NCBI GenBank assembly: GCA_002730525.1
Contig: PCAK01000028.1
Span: 1 to 64,000 of the forward strand
Direction of reading: 5' to 3'
Length of the DNA: 64,000 bases
Source of the DNA: Acidobacteriota bacterium
Lineage (GTDB): Bacteria > Acidobacteriota > Vicinamibacteria > Vicinamibacterales > UBA823
The first letter of the stretch is position 1; the number at the start of each line of letters is the position of its first letter. Below, piece by piece: positions 1 through 9,183 of the stretch. Under the pieces are notes generated by a model, which saw only the letters and a list, made by a program, of their open reading frames with translations, was not told where the DNA came from and ran no database searches. Both the position numbers and the translations under genes were made by a program.

Positions 1-896
1 CCCTCGAGCGCCTCGAGCAGCGGTTGGGCGTCGCCGTAGGAAATCGGCAGGACCGGAATCTGGAGAATCGTCGTCGCGTCGACGCGGTCGAGCTTTCGGG
101 CGCCGGCTTCACTCCCCCACCCCGGCGTCAGCGGATCGCCGGGATAGACCGGCATGTCCATGACGCTGCCGCGCTGGGCGCCGAACGCCGGACGGTAGGG
201 GCCGTCCGGGTAGACCTCGCCCTGGAAGTAGCCGTCCTCCCGCGGATCGGAATAGATGATGCAGCCGACCGCGCCGTGCTCCCAGGCCAGCTTCGGCTTG
301 ATGCCGCGCCAGCTCCGGCCGTAGCGCGCGATGACGATCTTCCCCTCGACGTCGATCCCCAGTTCCTCGAGCCGATCGTAGTCTTCGGGGATGCCGTAGT
401 TGACGTAGACCAGCTCCGCCGTGACGTCGCCGTCGGCCGAGTAGGCGTTATAGCTCGGCAGCCCGCCGGCGTCGCCCGAGTCCTTGTCCTCGGGGAGCGT
501 CGGCTCTGCGAGGCTGAGGCTCCGCCGTGTCGGCGCGACCAGCTCGACGACCCGCTCGGTCGGCATCGGCATCAGCGCCTCGTGCTCCTCGATCCGCACC
601 TCGAGGCCCCAGCTGCTGAGTTGCTCCACCATGTACTGTGCGACCCGGCGGCTGCCGGGCGAGCCGGCGTGGTGCGGCTCCTCGGTGATCTCACGCATGT
701 ACTCGCGCAGCCGCGCCGGGTCGGGCACCGCGCGGAACGTCTCCTCGCGCGCGCGCTGTGCCGACACGTCGTCGGGATGGAAGCCCCTGATCGCAGGCGA
801 GTCCTGATCTTCTTGCGACCTGACCGGCGCGATCGCCAGCGCAACGGCGACGAGGCAGGTCAGCAGGAACGTTCGGCGAAGATTCGTGTTCAGCAT
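1..896 (-). CDS. M28-family metallopeptidase (PSMA/folate-hydrolase-like), 3' end outside window
   Basis: The N-terminal ~298 residues of a zinc aminopeptidase-type protein that continues past the left edge. Reading from the ATG at 896 gives an export signal (MLNTNLRRTFLLTCLVAVAL, then a small-residue stretch ending VRSQ). A segment typical of glutamate carboxypeptidase-like M28 enzymes follows (REYMREITEEPHHAGSPGSR, about residues 54-73). After that comes a protease-associated (PA) domain with VYVNYGIPEDYDRLEELGID and GKIVIARYGRSWRGIK. The metal ligands and catalytic Glu lie beyond the window, so activity cannot be judged. It probably trims peptides outside the cytoplasm. A GAGGA lies about 7 bases before the start. 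The next gene on this strand ends 11 bases upstream, so co-transcription is possible. Confidence 0.85.
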   Translation of the reverse strand, partial: MLNTNLRRTFLLTCLVAVALAIAPVRSQEDQDSPAIRGFHPDDVSAQRAREETFRAVPDPARLREYMREITEEPHHAGSPGSRRVAQYMVEQLSSWGLEVRIEEHEALMPMPTERVVELVAPTRRSLSLAEPTLPEDKDSGDAGGLPSYNAYSADGDVTAELVYVNYGIPEDYDRLEELGIDVEGKIVIARYGRSWRGIKPKLAWEHGAVGCIIYSDPREDGYFQGEVYPDGPYRPAFGAQRGSVMDMPVYPGDPLTPGWGSEAGARKLDRVDATTILQIPVLPISYGDAQPLLEALE

Positions 897-907
897 CGGT
901 TTCGTCC

Positions 908-1888
908 TCAGACATGCCCGAGAACCGGACGTGGCCGGTACGGCGCTTCCAGCTTCGCGCACTCGTGATCGTCCAGCTCGATCTCCAGCGCCGTCACGGC
1001 CTGGTCGAGCTGGGCTAGCTTCGACGCGCCGACGATCGGCGCCGTCACGCCCGGCTGCCGCAGCAGCCAGGCCATCGCGACCTGGGCCGGTGCCACGCCG
1101 CGCGCCTTCGCGACCTCGACGACGCCGTCGACAATCGCGAAGTCCTGGTCGTCGTAGTACATCTCCTGCGCGAAGTCATCGCTCTTCGCGCGTTTGGTCT
1201 CGCCGCCGTCGTCGCGGCGGCGGTTGCCGGCCAGGAAACCGCGCGCCAGCGGGCTCCACGGGATGACGCCGATCCCTTCCGCGCGGCAAAGCGGCATCAT
1301 CTCCCGCTCTTCCTCGCGGTAGACGAGGTTGTAGTGGTTCTGCATCGTGACGAAGCGGGCCCAGCCATGCCGCTCCGAAAGATGGAGGGCCTTCGCGAAC
1401 TGCCAGGCGTACATGCTCGACGCGCCGATGTAGCGGGCCTTGCCGGCGCGCACGATGTCGTTCAGCGCGCAGAGTGTTTCCTCGATCGGCGTGTCCGGAT
1501 CCCAGCGGTGGATCTGATAGAGGTCGACGTGGTCGACGCCGAGCCGCCTGAGCGACCCATCGATCGCGTCGAAGAGATGCTTCCTGGACAGGCCTCGGTC
1601 GTTCGGCCCATCACCGATCGGGTAGTAGGCCTTGGTCGCGATGACGACGTCGTCGCGTTTCGCGAGCGCCTTCAGCGCCCGGCCGGTGATCTCCTCGGTC
1701 ACGCCGAGCGAGTACATGTCGGCCGTGTCGAAGAAATTGATCCCGTGTTCGAGCGCCCGCGCGAAGAACGGCTGGGCGTCGGCCTCGGGCAGGACCCAGT
1801 CGCGCCAGCCGGGATCGCCGTAGGTCATCGTCCCGAAGCAGATCCTGGAGACCTTCAGGCCGGTCGAGCCGAGATTCACGTAGTCCAT
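908..1888 (-). CDS. Aldo/keto reductase
   Basis: A 326-residue NADPH-dependent aldo/keto reductase with the YajO/Tas-like TIM-barrel layout. The catalytic tetrad is visible: Asp54 and Tyr59 in NFFDTADMYSLG, Lys86 in VVIATKAYYP and His127 in DLYQIHRWD. The cofactor end is marked by GVTAPIVGASKLAQL. The frame stays open upstream, but the residues there look nothing like the family, and ATG 1888 begins the usual MDYVNLGSTGLKVSRICFGT. A TAGTCT hexamer sits 10 bases before this ATG with no Shine-Dalgarno sequence. It is divergent from the glyoxalase-like gene at 2022. The substrate cannot be told from sequence. Confidence 0.93.
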   Translation of the reverse strand: MDYVNLGSTGLKVSRICFGTMTYGDPGWRDWVLPEADAQPFFARALEHGINFFDTADMYSLGVTEEITGRALKALAKRDDVVIATKAYYPIGDGPNDRGLSRKHLFDAIDGSLRRLGVDHVDLYQIHRWDPDTPIEETLCALNDIVRAGKARYIGASSMYAWQFAKALHLSERHGWARFVTMQNHYNLVYREEEREMMPLCRAEGIGVIPWSPLARGFLAGNRRRDDGGETKRAKSDDFAQEMYYDDQDFAIVDGVVEVAKARGVAPAQVAMAWLLRQPGVTAPIVGASKLAQLDQAVTALEIELDDHECAKLEAPYRPRPVLGHV

Positions 1889-1898
1889 GAGACTCAAC

Positions 1899-1904
1899 AG
1901 ACTA
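1899..1904 (-). promoter_or_regulatory. -10-like hexamer, probable leaderless start of the aldo/keto reductase
   Basis: TAGTCT on the minus strand, 10 bases before ATG 1888. No Shine-Dalgarno sequence is visible. This is one of a recurring set in the window. Confidence 0.4.
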
Positions 1905-2005
1905 TCAAAAGGGTCTGAACCCGGGAACTCACGTATGCTGGAAGCTCGGAGCCGGAGCAAGAGGCCCAGCTGGCGTTGGCGATTCTGGAGATAACGGCAA
2001 ACTGG

Positions 2006-2011
2006 TAAGCT
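2006..2011 (+). promoter_or_regulatory. -10-like hexamer, probable leaderless start of the VOC protein
   Basis: TAAGCT ends 10 bases before ATG 2022. No clear -35 or ribosome binding site is seen. Confidence 0.38.
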
Positions 2012-2021
2012 CGGGGGTGCC

Positions 2022-2834
2022 ATGGGTGCGCCCCCGAGCATCCGTCTCGACCACCTCGTCATCCTGGTCCGTGATCTGCCGACGGCGGTCACCGACTACC
2101 GGCGGCTCGGCTTCACGGTGACGCCGGGTGGCCGGCACGCCGACGGCGCGACCCACAACGCGCAGGTCGTCTTCGACGACGACACCTACTTCGAACTCGT
2201 GGCGTTCACCGACCGGTGGACCCTGACGAAACTACGCCTGCTCCGGCGCTTCCATCTACTCGACGGCGTCGTGCCGCCGGATCCATCGTTTGGCTCACGC
2301 GTCCGGCGGCGGGGCGCGGTTGGCGACGGCCTGATCGACTACGCGCTGGTACCCGACGACGCCGAGCAGCGGATCCGGGCGGCACGCGGTCGCGGCCTCC
2401 TCATCGACGGCCCACTCTCGGGCAGCCGTGTCCGGCCGGACGGTCAGAAAGTCGCCTGGCAGTTCGGCTTTCCGCACGATCCCAACCTGCCGTTCTTCTG
2501 TGCCGACAAGACGCCGCGCGCCCTCCGGGTGCCGGAGGGTGACGTCCGCCGCCACCGCAACGGCGCGGTCGGCATCGCCCGCCTCACGGTCTACGTTCGC
2601 GATCTGGGCTGGGCGGCCGAAGGGTACGGGCAGTTGCTGGGACTAGAACCGCGCACCGACAGCGCCGGAGAGGCCCGTTTCCGTGTGGGCACCGACATCA
2701 TCGTTCGGGCGCACGGTGGCACGACGAAACCGGCCAAGGTGACGCTGAGAACTTCACAGGCGGGACACGTCGGCACGCTCGACCGTCGGCTCACCGAGGG
2801 CGTGGATATCGAACTGGTTGCCGCCGAAGCCTGA
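2022..2834 (+). CDS. Glyoxalase/VOC-superfamily protein (glyoxalase-like domain)
   Basis: A 270-residue protein made of two VOC-type halves. The first begins IRLDHLVILVRDLPTAVTDY and FTVTPGGRHADGATHNAQV, with a metal-position Glu in TYFELVAFTD. The second begins RLTVYVRDLGWAAEGYGQLL. This matches the glyoxalase-like domain family (PF13468 type), usually about 220-290 residues. Members bind a metal and act on varied small molecules, so the substrate is unknown. It is divergent from the aldo/keto reductase and converges on the acyl-CoA ligase, whose stop lies 15 bases away. Confidence 0.85.
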   Translation: MGAPPSIRLDHLVILVRDLPTAVTDYRRLGFTVTPGGRHADGATHNAQVVFDDDTYFELVAFTDRWTLTKLRLLRRFHLLDGVVPPDPSFGSRVRRRGAVGDGLIDYALVPDDAEQRIRAARGRGLLIDGPLSGSRVRPDGQKVAWQFGFPHDPNLPFFCADKTPRALRVPEGDVRRHRNGAVGIARLTVYVRDLGWAAEGYGQLLGLEPRTDSAGEARFRVGTDIIVRAHGGTTKPAKVTLRTSQAGHVGTLDRRLTEGVDIELVAAEA

Positions 2835-2848
2835 ACCAGGCGCAGGAA

Positions 2849-4498
2849 TCAGTCGCTGGCGCCCGCCAACTCCTGCTCGTGCAGTTCGCGCAGCTTGAAC
2901 TTCTGCACCTTGCCTGACGCGGTCATCGGGTAGTCATCGACAATCCGGATCACGCGGGGCAGCTTGAAGCTCGCCAGCGTGCCGCGGCAGAACTCGGTCA
3001 ACGCCTTCCCACCGATCGTCGCGCCGGGATGCAGCCGGACGGCGGCCGCGACCCGCTCGCCCCAGCGCTCGTCGCTCACGCCGTAGGCATACGCGTCCGA
3101 GACGTCGGGATGCCCGCGCAGGCAAACCTCGATCTCGCTCGGGTCGATGTTCTCGCCGCCGCTGATGATCAGATCCTTGATCCGCCCGGACACGCGGACG
3201 TAGCCGTCGGCATCGATCTCGGCCTGGTCGCCGGTACTCAGCCAGCCGTCGGCATCGAGCGCCGCGGCCGTCGCCTCGGGCTTGTCGTAGTAGCCCTTCA
3301 TCACGTGGTACCCGCGCGTCTGCAGCTCGCCCCGGGTGCCAGTCGGCACCGACTCTCGGGTCGCCGGATCCACGATGCGCACGTCGACGTCGGGCAGCGC
3401 GCGTCCGACGGTCTGGGTCCGATGTGCGATCGAGTCGTCGCGCGCGGTAATCGTGATCCCGGGGGACGCCTCGGTCAGCCCGTAGGCGATCGTCATCTCC
3501 GGAAGGTGCATCTCGTCGATCACGCGGCGCATGAGCGGCGCCGGGCACGGTGCCCCCGCCATGATGCCGGTGCGCAGCGACGATACGTCGTGGCGGGAGA
3601 AGTCCGGCACCTCGAGCATCGCGCGGAACATCGTCGGCACGCCGTGGACCACCGTGCAGCGTTCCCGGCCGATCGTCTTCAGCACGGCTTCGGCCTCGAA
3701 CCGCTCCACCGGACAGAGGCACCCGCCGTGCGTGAACATGCCCAGGACGCCAATGACGCAGCCGAAGCAGTGGAACAGCGGGATGCACAGCGCCAGTCGG
3801 TCGGCCGGCGTCAGCGCCATCGCGTGCCCCAGCGCGTGGCCGTTGTTGACGATGTTCCGGCTCGAGAGCATCACGCCCTTCGGAAAGCCGGTCGTCCCGG
3901 ACGTGTACTGCATGTTGATGACGTCGTCGACCGCGACGGCCGCCGAGCGAGCCTCGAGCGCCGTGTCGGTCACGGTGTCGGCCAGCGCCCTGAGCCGCGC
4001 GTAGGGCACGAGTGCCGGATCGTCGGCGGCGTCCCCGATGCCGATCGCTCGCGTCACGTCGATTCCCGAGGCCCCAGCAGCAGGCCCGCCCGGAAGCACA
4101 CCCACCGCGCGTAGCTCGACGAGATAGTCGACCTTCTTCAGCCCGCGGATCGTGACGACAGTTCTCGCGCGGCACTGGCGCAGCAGATAGTCCAGCTCCT
4201 TGGCCCGGAACGACGTGTTGACGGTGACCAGGACGGCGCCGATCTTGGCCAGCGCGAACTGCAGGACGACCCACTCCGGCACGTTGGTCGCCCAGAGCGC
4301 GACGCGTTCCCCTGGCTCGACACCGACGGCCATCAGGCCGCGGGCGACGAGGCGGGCTTCTTGCTCCAGTTCGGCGAAGGAGTAGCGGACCGAGGGATAG
4401 ACGAGCGCCTCGCGGTCGGGCAGCACCCGGGCCAGATGAGTCAGCAGTGCACCTACCGGCAGGTCGCGAACGGGGTGGAACGGGTCGGTCTGGGCCAA
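2849..4498 (-). CDS. AMP-binding acyl-CoA synthetase (FadD-like)
   Basis: A 549-residue adenylate-forming ligase that would activate a carboxylic acid, probably a fatty acid, to its CoA thioester through an acyl-AMP. The phosphate loop [11 protein letters not shown] is at residues 198-208. The A5-type motif [11 protein letters not shown], the hinge region [20 protein letters not shown] and the C-terminal catalytic-lysine motif [14 protein letters not shown] are all present. The length is normal. The start appears to be a TTG (4498), with TAGGAT 9 bases upstream and no Shine-Dalgarno sequence. It is divergent from the D-aminoacylase gene. The chain-length preference is unknown. Confidence 0.93.
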   Translation of the reverse strand: MAQTDPFHPVRDLPVGALLTHLARVLPDREALVYPSVRYSFAELEQEARLVARGLMAVGVEPGERVALWATNVPEWVVLQFALAKIGAVLVTVNTSFRAKELDYLLRQCRARTVVTIRGLKKVDYLVELRAVGVLPGGPAAGASGIDVTRAIGIGDAADDPALVPYARLRALADTVTDTALEARSAAVAVDDVINMQYTSGTTGFPKGVMLSSRNIVNNGHALGHAMALTPADRLALCIPLFHCFGCVIGVLGMFTHGGCLCPVERFEAEAVLKTIGRERCTVVHGVPTMFRAMLEVPDFSRHDVSSLRTGIMAGAPCPAPLMRRVIDEMHLPEMTIAYGLTEASPGITITARDDSIAHRTQTVGRALPDVDVRIVDPATRESVPTGTRGELQTRGYHVMKGYYDKPEATAAALDADGWLSTGDQAEIDADGYVRVSGRIKDLIISGGENIDPSEIEVCLRGHPDVSDAYAYGVSDERWGERVAAAVRLHPGATIGGKALTEFCRGTLASFKLPRVIRIVDDYPMTASGKVQKFKLRELHEQELAGASD

Positions 4499-4507
4499 GG
4501 TTGAGCT

Positions 4508-4513
4508 ATCCTA
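4508..4513 (-). promoter_or_regulatory. -10-like hexamer before the acyl-CoA ligase
   Basis: TAGGAT on the minus strand, 9 bases before the TTG start at 4498. The divergent gap is only 56 bases, so promoters for both neighbours must overlap here. Confidence 0.38.
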
Positions 4514-4554
4514 CCGGTTCGACTCGACACCAGCCAGTCACTCCGGAGGAACCC

Positions 4555-6306
4555 ATGCGCCAGGCAATTCCCGTCTTCCTCGGCCTCGCCGGCATTGCCA
4601 TCATGATCTCGGCGTGCGGGGCACCGCCCGACTACGACGTGATCATCCGCGGGGGGAGCGTCTTGGACGGCACCGGCGCCCCGGCCCTCGTCACCGACGT
4701 CGGCATCCGTGGCGATGCGATCGCCACCGTCGGCGATCTCTCCGCCTCGACTGCGGCCGAGACGATCGACGCGGCGGGGCTGACGGTCACGCCGGGCTTC
4801 ATCGACATGCACAGTCACTCGGATTTCACGCTGCTGGTCGACCCGCGCGCGCTGTCGAAGGTCATGCAAGGCGTGACGACCGAGTTGCTGGGTGAATCCA
4901 ATTCCGCGGCGCCCGCGCTGGGGCCGGCAAGGCCGGAACTGGCCCGGACGCTGGACGGCCTCGAACTCGCGCTCGACTGGGCGACCTTGGGCGAGTACTT
5001 CGCGAGAGTGGAACGTACCCCGCCGAGCGTGAACATCCTCTCCACGGTGGCCTCCGGTCAGATCCGCGCGGCGGTCGTCGGCTACGACAACCGACCGGCC
5101 ACGACCGACGAGCTGGAGCGGATGACCGCGCTCGTCGACGAGGCAATGCGCGACGGCGCGGCCGGCCTGTCGTCGGGGCTGATCTACCCGCCGAACAGCT
5201 ACGCGCCGACCGAGGAACTGGTCGCCCTCGCCCGGGCAGCCGCGCGGCACGACGGCATCTATGTCTCGCACATTCGGAACGAGAGCGACGGCCTGCTCGA
5301 TGCGCTGAACGAAGCGATCCGGATCGGCCGCGAGGCCGACATCCAGGTCGAGGTGCTCCACTTCAAGCGATCGGGTGCACGGCCAGTGCCCAGCGGCACG
5401 GACGTGACGATCCAGGATGCCGCCCTCCTCATCGAAGAGGCGCAGGCAGCGGGAATCGAGATCTACGCCAATCTCTATCCCTACGCGGCCAGCCAGACGA
5501 CGCTCAACATCCGGCTGCCCGACTGGACCCTGGAAGGCGGGCGCGAGCAACTGGTGGTGCGACTGCGCGATCCCGAGACGCGCGAGCGGATCCGGCGCGA
5601 GGTGGCCGACCTCCTGGTCGGTGACCGCGGCGGCGCGACTCCGGCGACGGTCATGGTCGGCCGCACGCCGTACGAGCCACACCGCCAGTACCAGGGGATG
5701 CGGCTGGCGGCGATCGCCGAGGCGATGGGCGTCGAGCCGGCCGATGCGCTACTGGAGATCATCGACCGCGCCGACGGTACCGCGGGCGGCATCTTCTTCG
5801 GGATGCGCGAGGAGGATGTCGCGTTCGCCATGGCGCTGCCCTGGACGACGATCGGCAGCGACGGCACGGCGCTCGCGCCCGATGGCATCCTCGGGCGGAC
5901 CCACCCGCACCCGCGCTCCTACGGAACGTTCGCGCGCGTCCTGGGGCACTACGCCCGTGACGAGGGCGTCCTGACGCTACCCGACGCCGTGCGGAAGATC
6001 ACAAGCCTGCCGGCCTCCCGGCTGGGGCTCGACGACCGAGGCACCCTCGACGCCGGTCAGCGCGCCGACATCGTCGTCTTCGACGCCGCGACGGTCACCG
6101 ACACCGCAACCTTCGGCGATCCTCAGCAGTTGGCGACGGGGGTACGCTGGGTGATCGTGAACGGCGAGGTCGTCGTCGCAGATGGCACCCACACCGGCGC
6201 GACGCCCGGGCGCGTCCTGCGCCACGCCGCCGCCGGTGCCGCGACTGACGACGTTCAGGCGCTCCGATCACTTTTTCCTTCCCGAACGAGGCCTTCCAGC
6301 GGATGA
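4555..6306 (+). CDS. N-acyl-D-amino-acid deacylase (D-aminoacylase), lipoprotein
   Basis: A 583-residue amidohydrolase that would remove the acyl group from N-acyl-D-amino acids. Evidence includes the N-terminal beta-sandwich segment YDVIIRGGSVLDGTGAP, the metal motif FIDMHSHSDFTLL (HxH), GVTTELLGES, VSHIRNES, and the C-terminal metal Asp region TTIGSDGTALAPDG with RTHPHPRSYGTF. A lipobox (ISAC, Cys21) indicates a lipoprotein anchored outside the cytoplasm. Start ATG 4555 is set by GGAGGA 6 bases upstream and by the signal peptide; the longer open frame adds nothing family-like. Its stop overlaps the next ATG by 4 bases. With the D-aminopeptidase at 30603 it suggests use of D-amino-acid material such as peptidoglycan fragments. 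Confidence 0.93.
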   Translation: MRQAIPVFLGLAGIAIMISACGAPPDYDVIIRGGSVLDGTGAPALVTDVGIRGDAIATVGDLSASTAAETIDAAGLTVTPGFIDMHSHSDFTLLVDPRALSKVMQGVTTELLGESNSAAPALGPARPELARTLDGLELALDWATLGEYFARVERTPPSVNILSTVASGQIRAAVVGYDNRPATTDELERMTALVDEAMRDGAAGLSSGLIYPPNSYAPTEELVALARAAARHDGIYVSHIRNESDGLLDALNEAIRIGREADIQVEVLHFKRSGARPVPSGTDVTIQDAALLIEEAQAAGIEIYANLYPYAASQTTLNIRLPDWTLEGGREQLVVRLRDPETRERIRREVADLLVGDRGGATPATVMVGRTPYEPHRQYQGMRLAAIAEAMGVEPADALLEIIDRADGTAGGIFFGMREEDVAFAMALPWTTIGSDGTALAPDGILGRTHPHPRSYGTFARVLGHYARDEGVLTLPDAVRKITSLPASRLGLDDRGTLDAGQRADIVVFDAATVTDTATFGDPQQLATGVRWVIVNGEVVVADGTHTGATPGRVLRHAAAGAATDDVQALRSLFPSRTRPSSG

Positions 6307-7085
6307 CCCCGGCGCTCGAATTCCGCGGCGTTACCGTCATGCGCGACGGCCGGCCGATCCTCGACGGCATCGATTGGACGGTAGCGGCCGACGAGCGCTG
6401 GGTCGTCCTCGGACCGAACGGCGCGGGCAAGACGACCCTTTGCCAGGTCGCGTCGCTCTTCCAGCATCCGGCGCGAGGCACCGTTCACGTGCTCGGCGAA
6501 ACGCTGGGCCGAACCGAGGTCCGTGAGCTGCGGAAGCGGATCGGGTACGCGGGCGCCCGCCTGGCGCAGATGCTGCGGCCCGACCTGACCGTCACCGACG
6601 TCGTCGTCACCGCCAAGCACGCCGCGCTCGCCACCTGGTGGCACACCTACACCGAGGCCGACTACGCGAAGGCACGGACGCTGCTCGCGCGCTTCGGCTG
6701 CGAACATCTCACCGAACGCCATTTCGGAACGCTGGCCTCGGGTGAACGGAAGCGCGTCGAGATCGCCCGGGCACTGATGTCGGACCCCGATGTGCTGCTT
6801 CTCGACGAGCCGGCCGCGGGCCTCGATCTCGGTGGTCGGGAAACGCTGGTCGGCACGCTCTCCGCACTGGCCGGCGATCGCATGGCCCCGGCCACCATCC
6901 TGGTGACCCACCACGTCGACGAGATCCCGCCCGGCTTCACTCATCTGCTGCTGCTCGCCGAAGGCCGGCGCCTGGCCGCCGGACCGCTGGACAAGACGCT
7001 GAACGGCGAGACGCTCTCGCAGTGCTTTGGACTCGCGCTCTCCGTCGCCCGGCGCGGCGGCCGCTGGCAAGCCTGGGCCGAGTGA
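6303..7085 (+). CDS. ABC transporter ATP-binding protein (ModF/YlmA-like, stand-alone)
   Basis: A 260-residue ATPase with Walker A GPNGAGKTT (37-45), signature LASGE (144-148, instead of the common LSGGE), Walker B VLLLDEP (164-170) and a switch His in VTHHVDEIP. The VTHHVDEIPPG ending and the two Trp near the start (IDWTVAADERW) are typical of the molybdenum-ABC ModF/YlmA-type subfamily, which often lacks its own membrane subunit. No permease follows directly, and the next gene starts 32 bases later behind its own -10-like box. The 4-base overlap with the D-aminoacylase suggests co-expression with it. The role is unknown. Confidence 0.85.
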   Translation: MTPALEFRGVTVMRDGRPILDGIDWTVAADERWVVLGPNGAGKTTLCQVASLFQHPARGTVHVLGETLGRTEVRELRKRIGYAGARLAQMLRPDLTVTDVVVTAKHAALATWWHTYTEADYAKARTLLARFGCEHLTERHFGTLASGERKRVEIARALMSDPDVLLLDEPAAGLDLGGRETLVGTLSALAGDRMAPATILVTHHVDEIPPGFTHLLLLAEGRRLAAGPLDKTLNGETLSQCFGLALSVARRGGRWQAWAE

Positions 7086-7101
7086 ACGTTTCCGGACACG
7101 C

Positions 7102-7107
7102 TATAAT
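7102..7107 (+). promoter_or_regulatory. Consensus -10 box (TATAAT) of the AttEFGH-like operon
   Basis: A perfect TATAAT ends 10 bases before ATG 7118, with no Shine-Dalgarno sequence between. The -35 region is poor. Transcription would start at or beside the start codon. Confidence 0.45.
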
Positions 7108-7117
7108 TTTCAGACTC

Positions 7118-7990
7118 ATGCGGCGGCCCTTCGCGCTTCTCCTGACCGCCTTCATCGCTCTCGGCACGGCGGCGCTGGCCAGCTTCCAGCCCACAGCCGA
7201 GCCCACGTCGAGTGACGTCACCGATATCCTCGTCTCGCGACAACTGCTCGAGTCGCAGGATCTGGCGGTCGGCGATCTGATCGATCTGGCCGCCGATCCG
7301 ACGGGCGCACGCGCGCGCGCCTTCCGAATCGTCGGGAGCTACGAACCACTCCCCGATCCGGCACGGTTCACGCAGCAGCGACTCGAAGTGCGCCTGCACT
7401 TGCAGGACATGGTCGACATGCTGGCCGACCCCGCCGATCCCCAGTCCGGCGAATCGGTCAGCGCGATCAACGTCGCCCTCCACGACCCGGAGCGCGAGCG
7501 GGAGTTCCGACGCAGCGTGTTCGGGCAGGTCCCCGGCCTCAGCGTCTGGTCCACGCAGCGGGGCGACAGCGCGAATCCGTTCGTCGTCCTCGAGCAGTTT
7601 CACCTCGCCATCGCCATCGTGACGATTCTCGCGAGCACGGCGTTCCTGCTCGCGCTGATGGTGATGCGATCCGAGGAGCGGCGCGAGACCGCGGGCATCC
7701 TGCGGTTGATCGGACTCGGCAAGCGGCGCGTGCTGACCCAGGTGCTCATCGAGGGTGTGATCATCGCAACGGTCGGCGCCGCCTTCGGCATCGCGCTCGC
7801 ACTCGTGGCGCAGAGCGGGTTCAACCAGTTCTTCCAGTGGCGCTACGACACGGCACTGGTCTTCGTCCGCGTGTCACCGAAGGTCGCGGCGCAGTGCGTC
7901 GCGCTGGCGGTACCGCTCGGAGTCATCGCCAGCGTCGTCGCCTCCTGGACCTTGCTGAGACGCGAAGTGCTGGCCCTGCTGAGACGATGA
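7118..7990 (+). CDS. FtsX/MacB-type ABC permease, short (AttF-like position)
   Basis: A 290-residue inner-membrane protein with an N-terminal hydrophobic segment (RRPFALLLTAFIALGTAAL) and a short extracytoplasmic part (ILVSRQLLESQDLAVGDLID resembles the middle of a MacB periplasmic domain). A C-terminal FtsX domain follows with three membrane segments around LAIAIVTILASTAFLLALMV, VLIEGVIIATVGAAFGIAL and VALAVPLGVIASVVASW, plus the cytoplasmic motif TAGILRLIGLGKRRVL. It is shorter than the usual 380-400 residues because the first half of the periplasmic domain seems to be missing. Start 7118 follows the TATAAT box. The stop overlaps the next ATG (ATGA), so the two permeases probably form one membrane dimer. 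Confidence 0.85.
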   Translation: MRRPFALLLTAFIALGTAALASFQPTAEPTSSDVTDILVSRQLLESQDLAVGDLIDLAADPTGARARAFRIVGSYEPLPDPARFTQQRLEVRLHLQDMVDMLADPADPQSGESVSAINVALHDPEREREFRRSVFGQVPGLSVWSTQRGDSANPFVVLEQFHLAIAIVTILASTAFLLALMVMRSEERRETAGILRLIGLGKRRVLTQVLIEGVIIATVGAAFGIALALVAQSGFNQFFQWRYDTALVFVRVSPKVAAQCVALAVPLGVIASVVASWTLLRREVLALLRR

Positions 7991-9183
7991 ACTCCTTCTA
8001 CTTTGCCTGGCGCAGCCTGTTCCGCCAGCCGGTGCGCGCAGCGCTCGCCATCGCCGGCGTCGCCGCCATCGGTGCCTTGCTCTTCGACATGCTGCTGCTC
8101 TCGCAGGGCATGCTGATCTCGTTCCGGGATCTCCTCGACGACGTCGGCTTCGACATCCGGATCATGGCGACGGCGTCTACGCCGATCAGCGGCCCGCGCA
8201 TGGCCGACGCGGCGGCGACGGCGGCGGCGGTCGAGGCGCTGCCGGAGATCGACGCCGTCGTGCCGATGCGCATCGGCCAGGCACGAATCGTCGGGCCGGA
8301 CAGCGTCAATCTGACCTTGATCGGCTCGGTCACTAGCAGCCGCGATGCCTGGACCGTCGTCGAGGGCGTCGACCTCGACGCGATCGTGGGGAGCGACCAT
8401 CCGCCCCTCGTCATCAATCGCAACGTCGCCGAGGAACTGGCGCTGGTTCCGGGCGCTACCGTCACCGTCCGGAGCGAGTGCTCGGAGCGCTATTCGGTCT
8501 TGCCGACCGTCGATTTCGTCGTGTCGGGCATCGCGGAGTTTCCGTTCGACCCGGTGGACCAGATGACGGCCGCGGTCGCGATGCCCGACTTCGACCGTGC
8601 CTGCGGCAGCGTCATGGATGAAGCCGACGTCTTTCTCGTGGCGTCCCGCGCCGGCGAATATCCGGAAATGGCGGTGAAGGCGATCACGCGGCTGCGACCC
8701 GACTTGCACGCCTACTCGAACGCTCAGCTCGTCGATCGCTTCCAGCAGGTCGGCTTTTCGTACTTCCGACAGATCTCGACAGTGCTGGCCACGATCACGC
8801 TGTTCTTCGCGTTTCTCCTCATCTCCGCGCTCCTGACCGTGTCGGTCAACCAGCGCTTCGCCGAGATCGCCGCGCTGCGCGCACTCGGCTTCAGCCGGCG
8901 CCGGATCGCGACCGACCTGCTCTGGGAATCGATCCTGATGGTCGGCACGGGCGGCCTACTGGCCCTGCCGCTCGGCCTGGCGCTCGCAACCTGGCTGGAC
9001 CGGATCCTCAAGGCGATGCCCGGCCTCCCAGGCGATCTTCACTTCTTCGTGCTTCATCCTGCAGCCGTCGCCACGTACGTCGCGCTGCTGTCCACGGCGG
9101 GAGTCCTGGCGGCGGCGTATCCGGTGTTTCTCGCCTCCAGGCTGCCGATGGCCTCGACCTTGAGGAACGAGGTGGTGGGGTGA
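7987..9183 (+). CDS. FtsX/MacB-type ABC permease (AttG-like position)
   Basis: A 398-residue permease with a first membrane segment (AALAIAGVAAIGALLFDMLL), a full MacB-like periplasmic domain (about residues 45-270, with ASTPISGPRMAD and VIVGSD-type segments) and a C-terminal FtsX domain with three membrane helices. The coupling motif is EIAALRALGFSRRRIATDLL. Start ATG 7987 overlaps the previous stop by 4 bases, and the gene's own stop overlaps the GTG of the ATPase gene by 4. It is the full-length partner of the short permease upstream and should dock the LolD-like ATPase downstream. MacB-type systems move lipids, lipoproteins or small molecules from the periplasmic face of the membrane. Confidence 0.9.
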   Translation: MNSFYFAWRSLFRQPVRAALAIAGVAAIGALLFDMLLLSQGMLISFRDLLDDVGFDIRIMATASTPISGPRMADAAATAAAVEALPEIDAVVPMRIGQARIVGPDSVNLTLIGSVTSSRDAWTVVEGVDLDAIVGSDHPPLVINRNVAEELALVPGATVTVRSECSERYSVLPTVDFVVSGIAEFPFDPVDQMTAAVAMPDFDRACGSVMDEADVFLVASRAGEYPEMAVKAITRLRPDLHAYSNAQLVDRFQQVGFSYFRQISTVLATITLFFAFLLISALLTVSVNQRFAEIAALRALGFSRRRIATDLLWESILMVGTGGLLALPLGLALATWLDRILKAMPGLPGDLHFFVLHPAAVATYVALLSTAGVLAAAYPVFLASRLPMASTLRNEVVG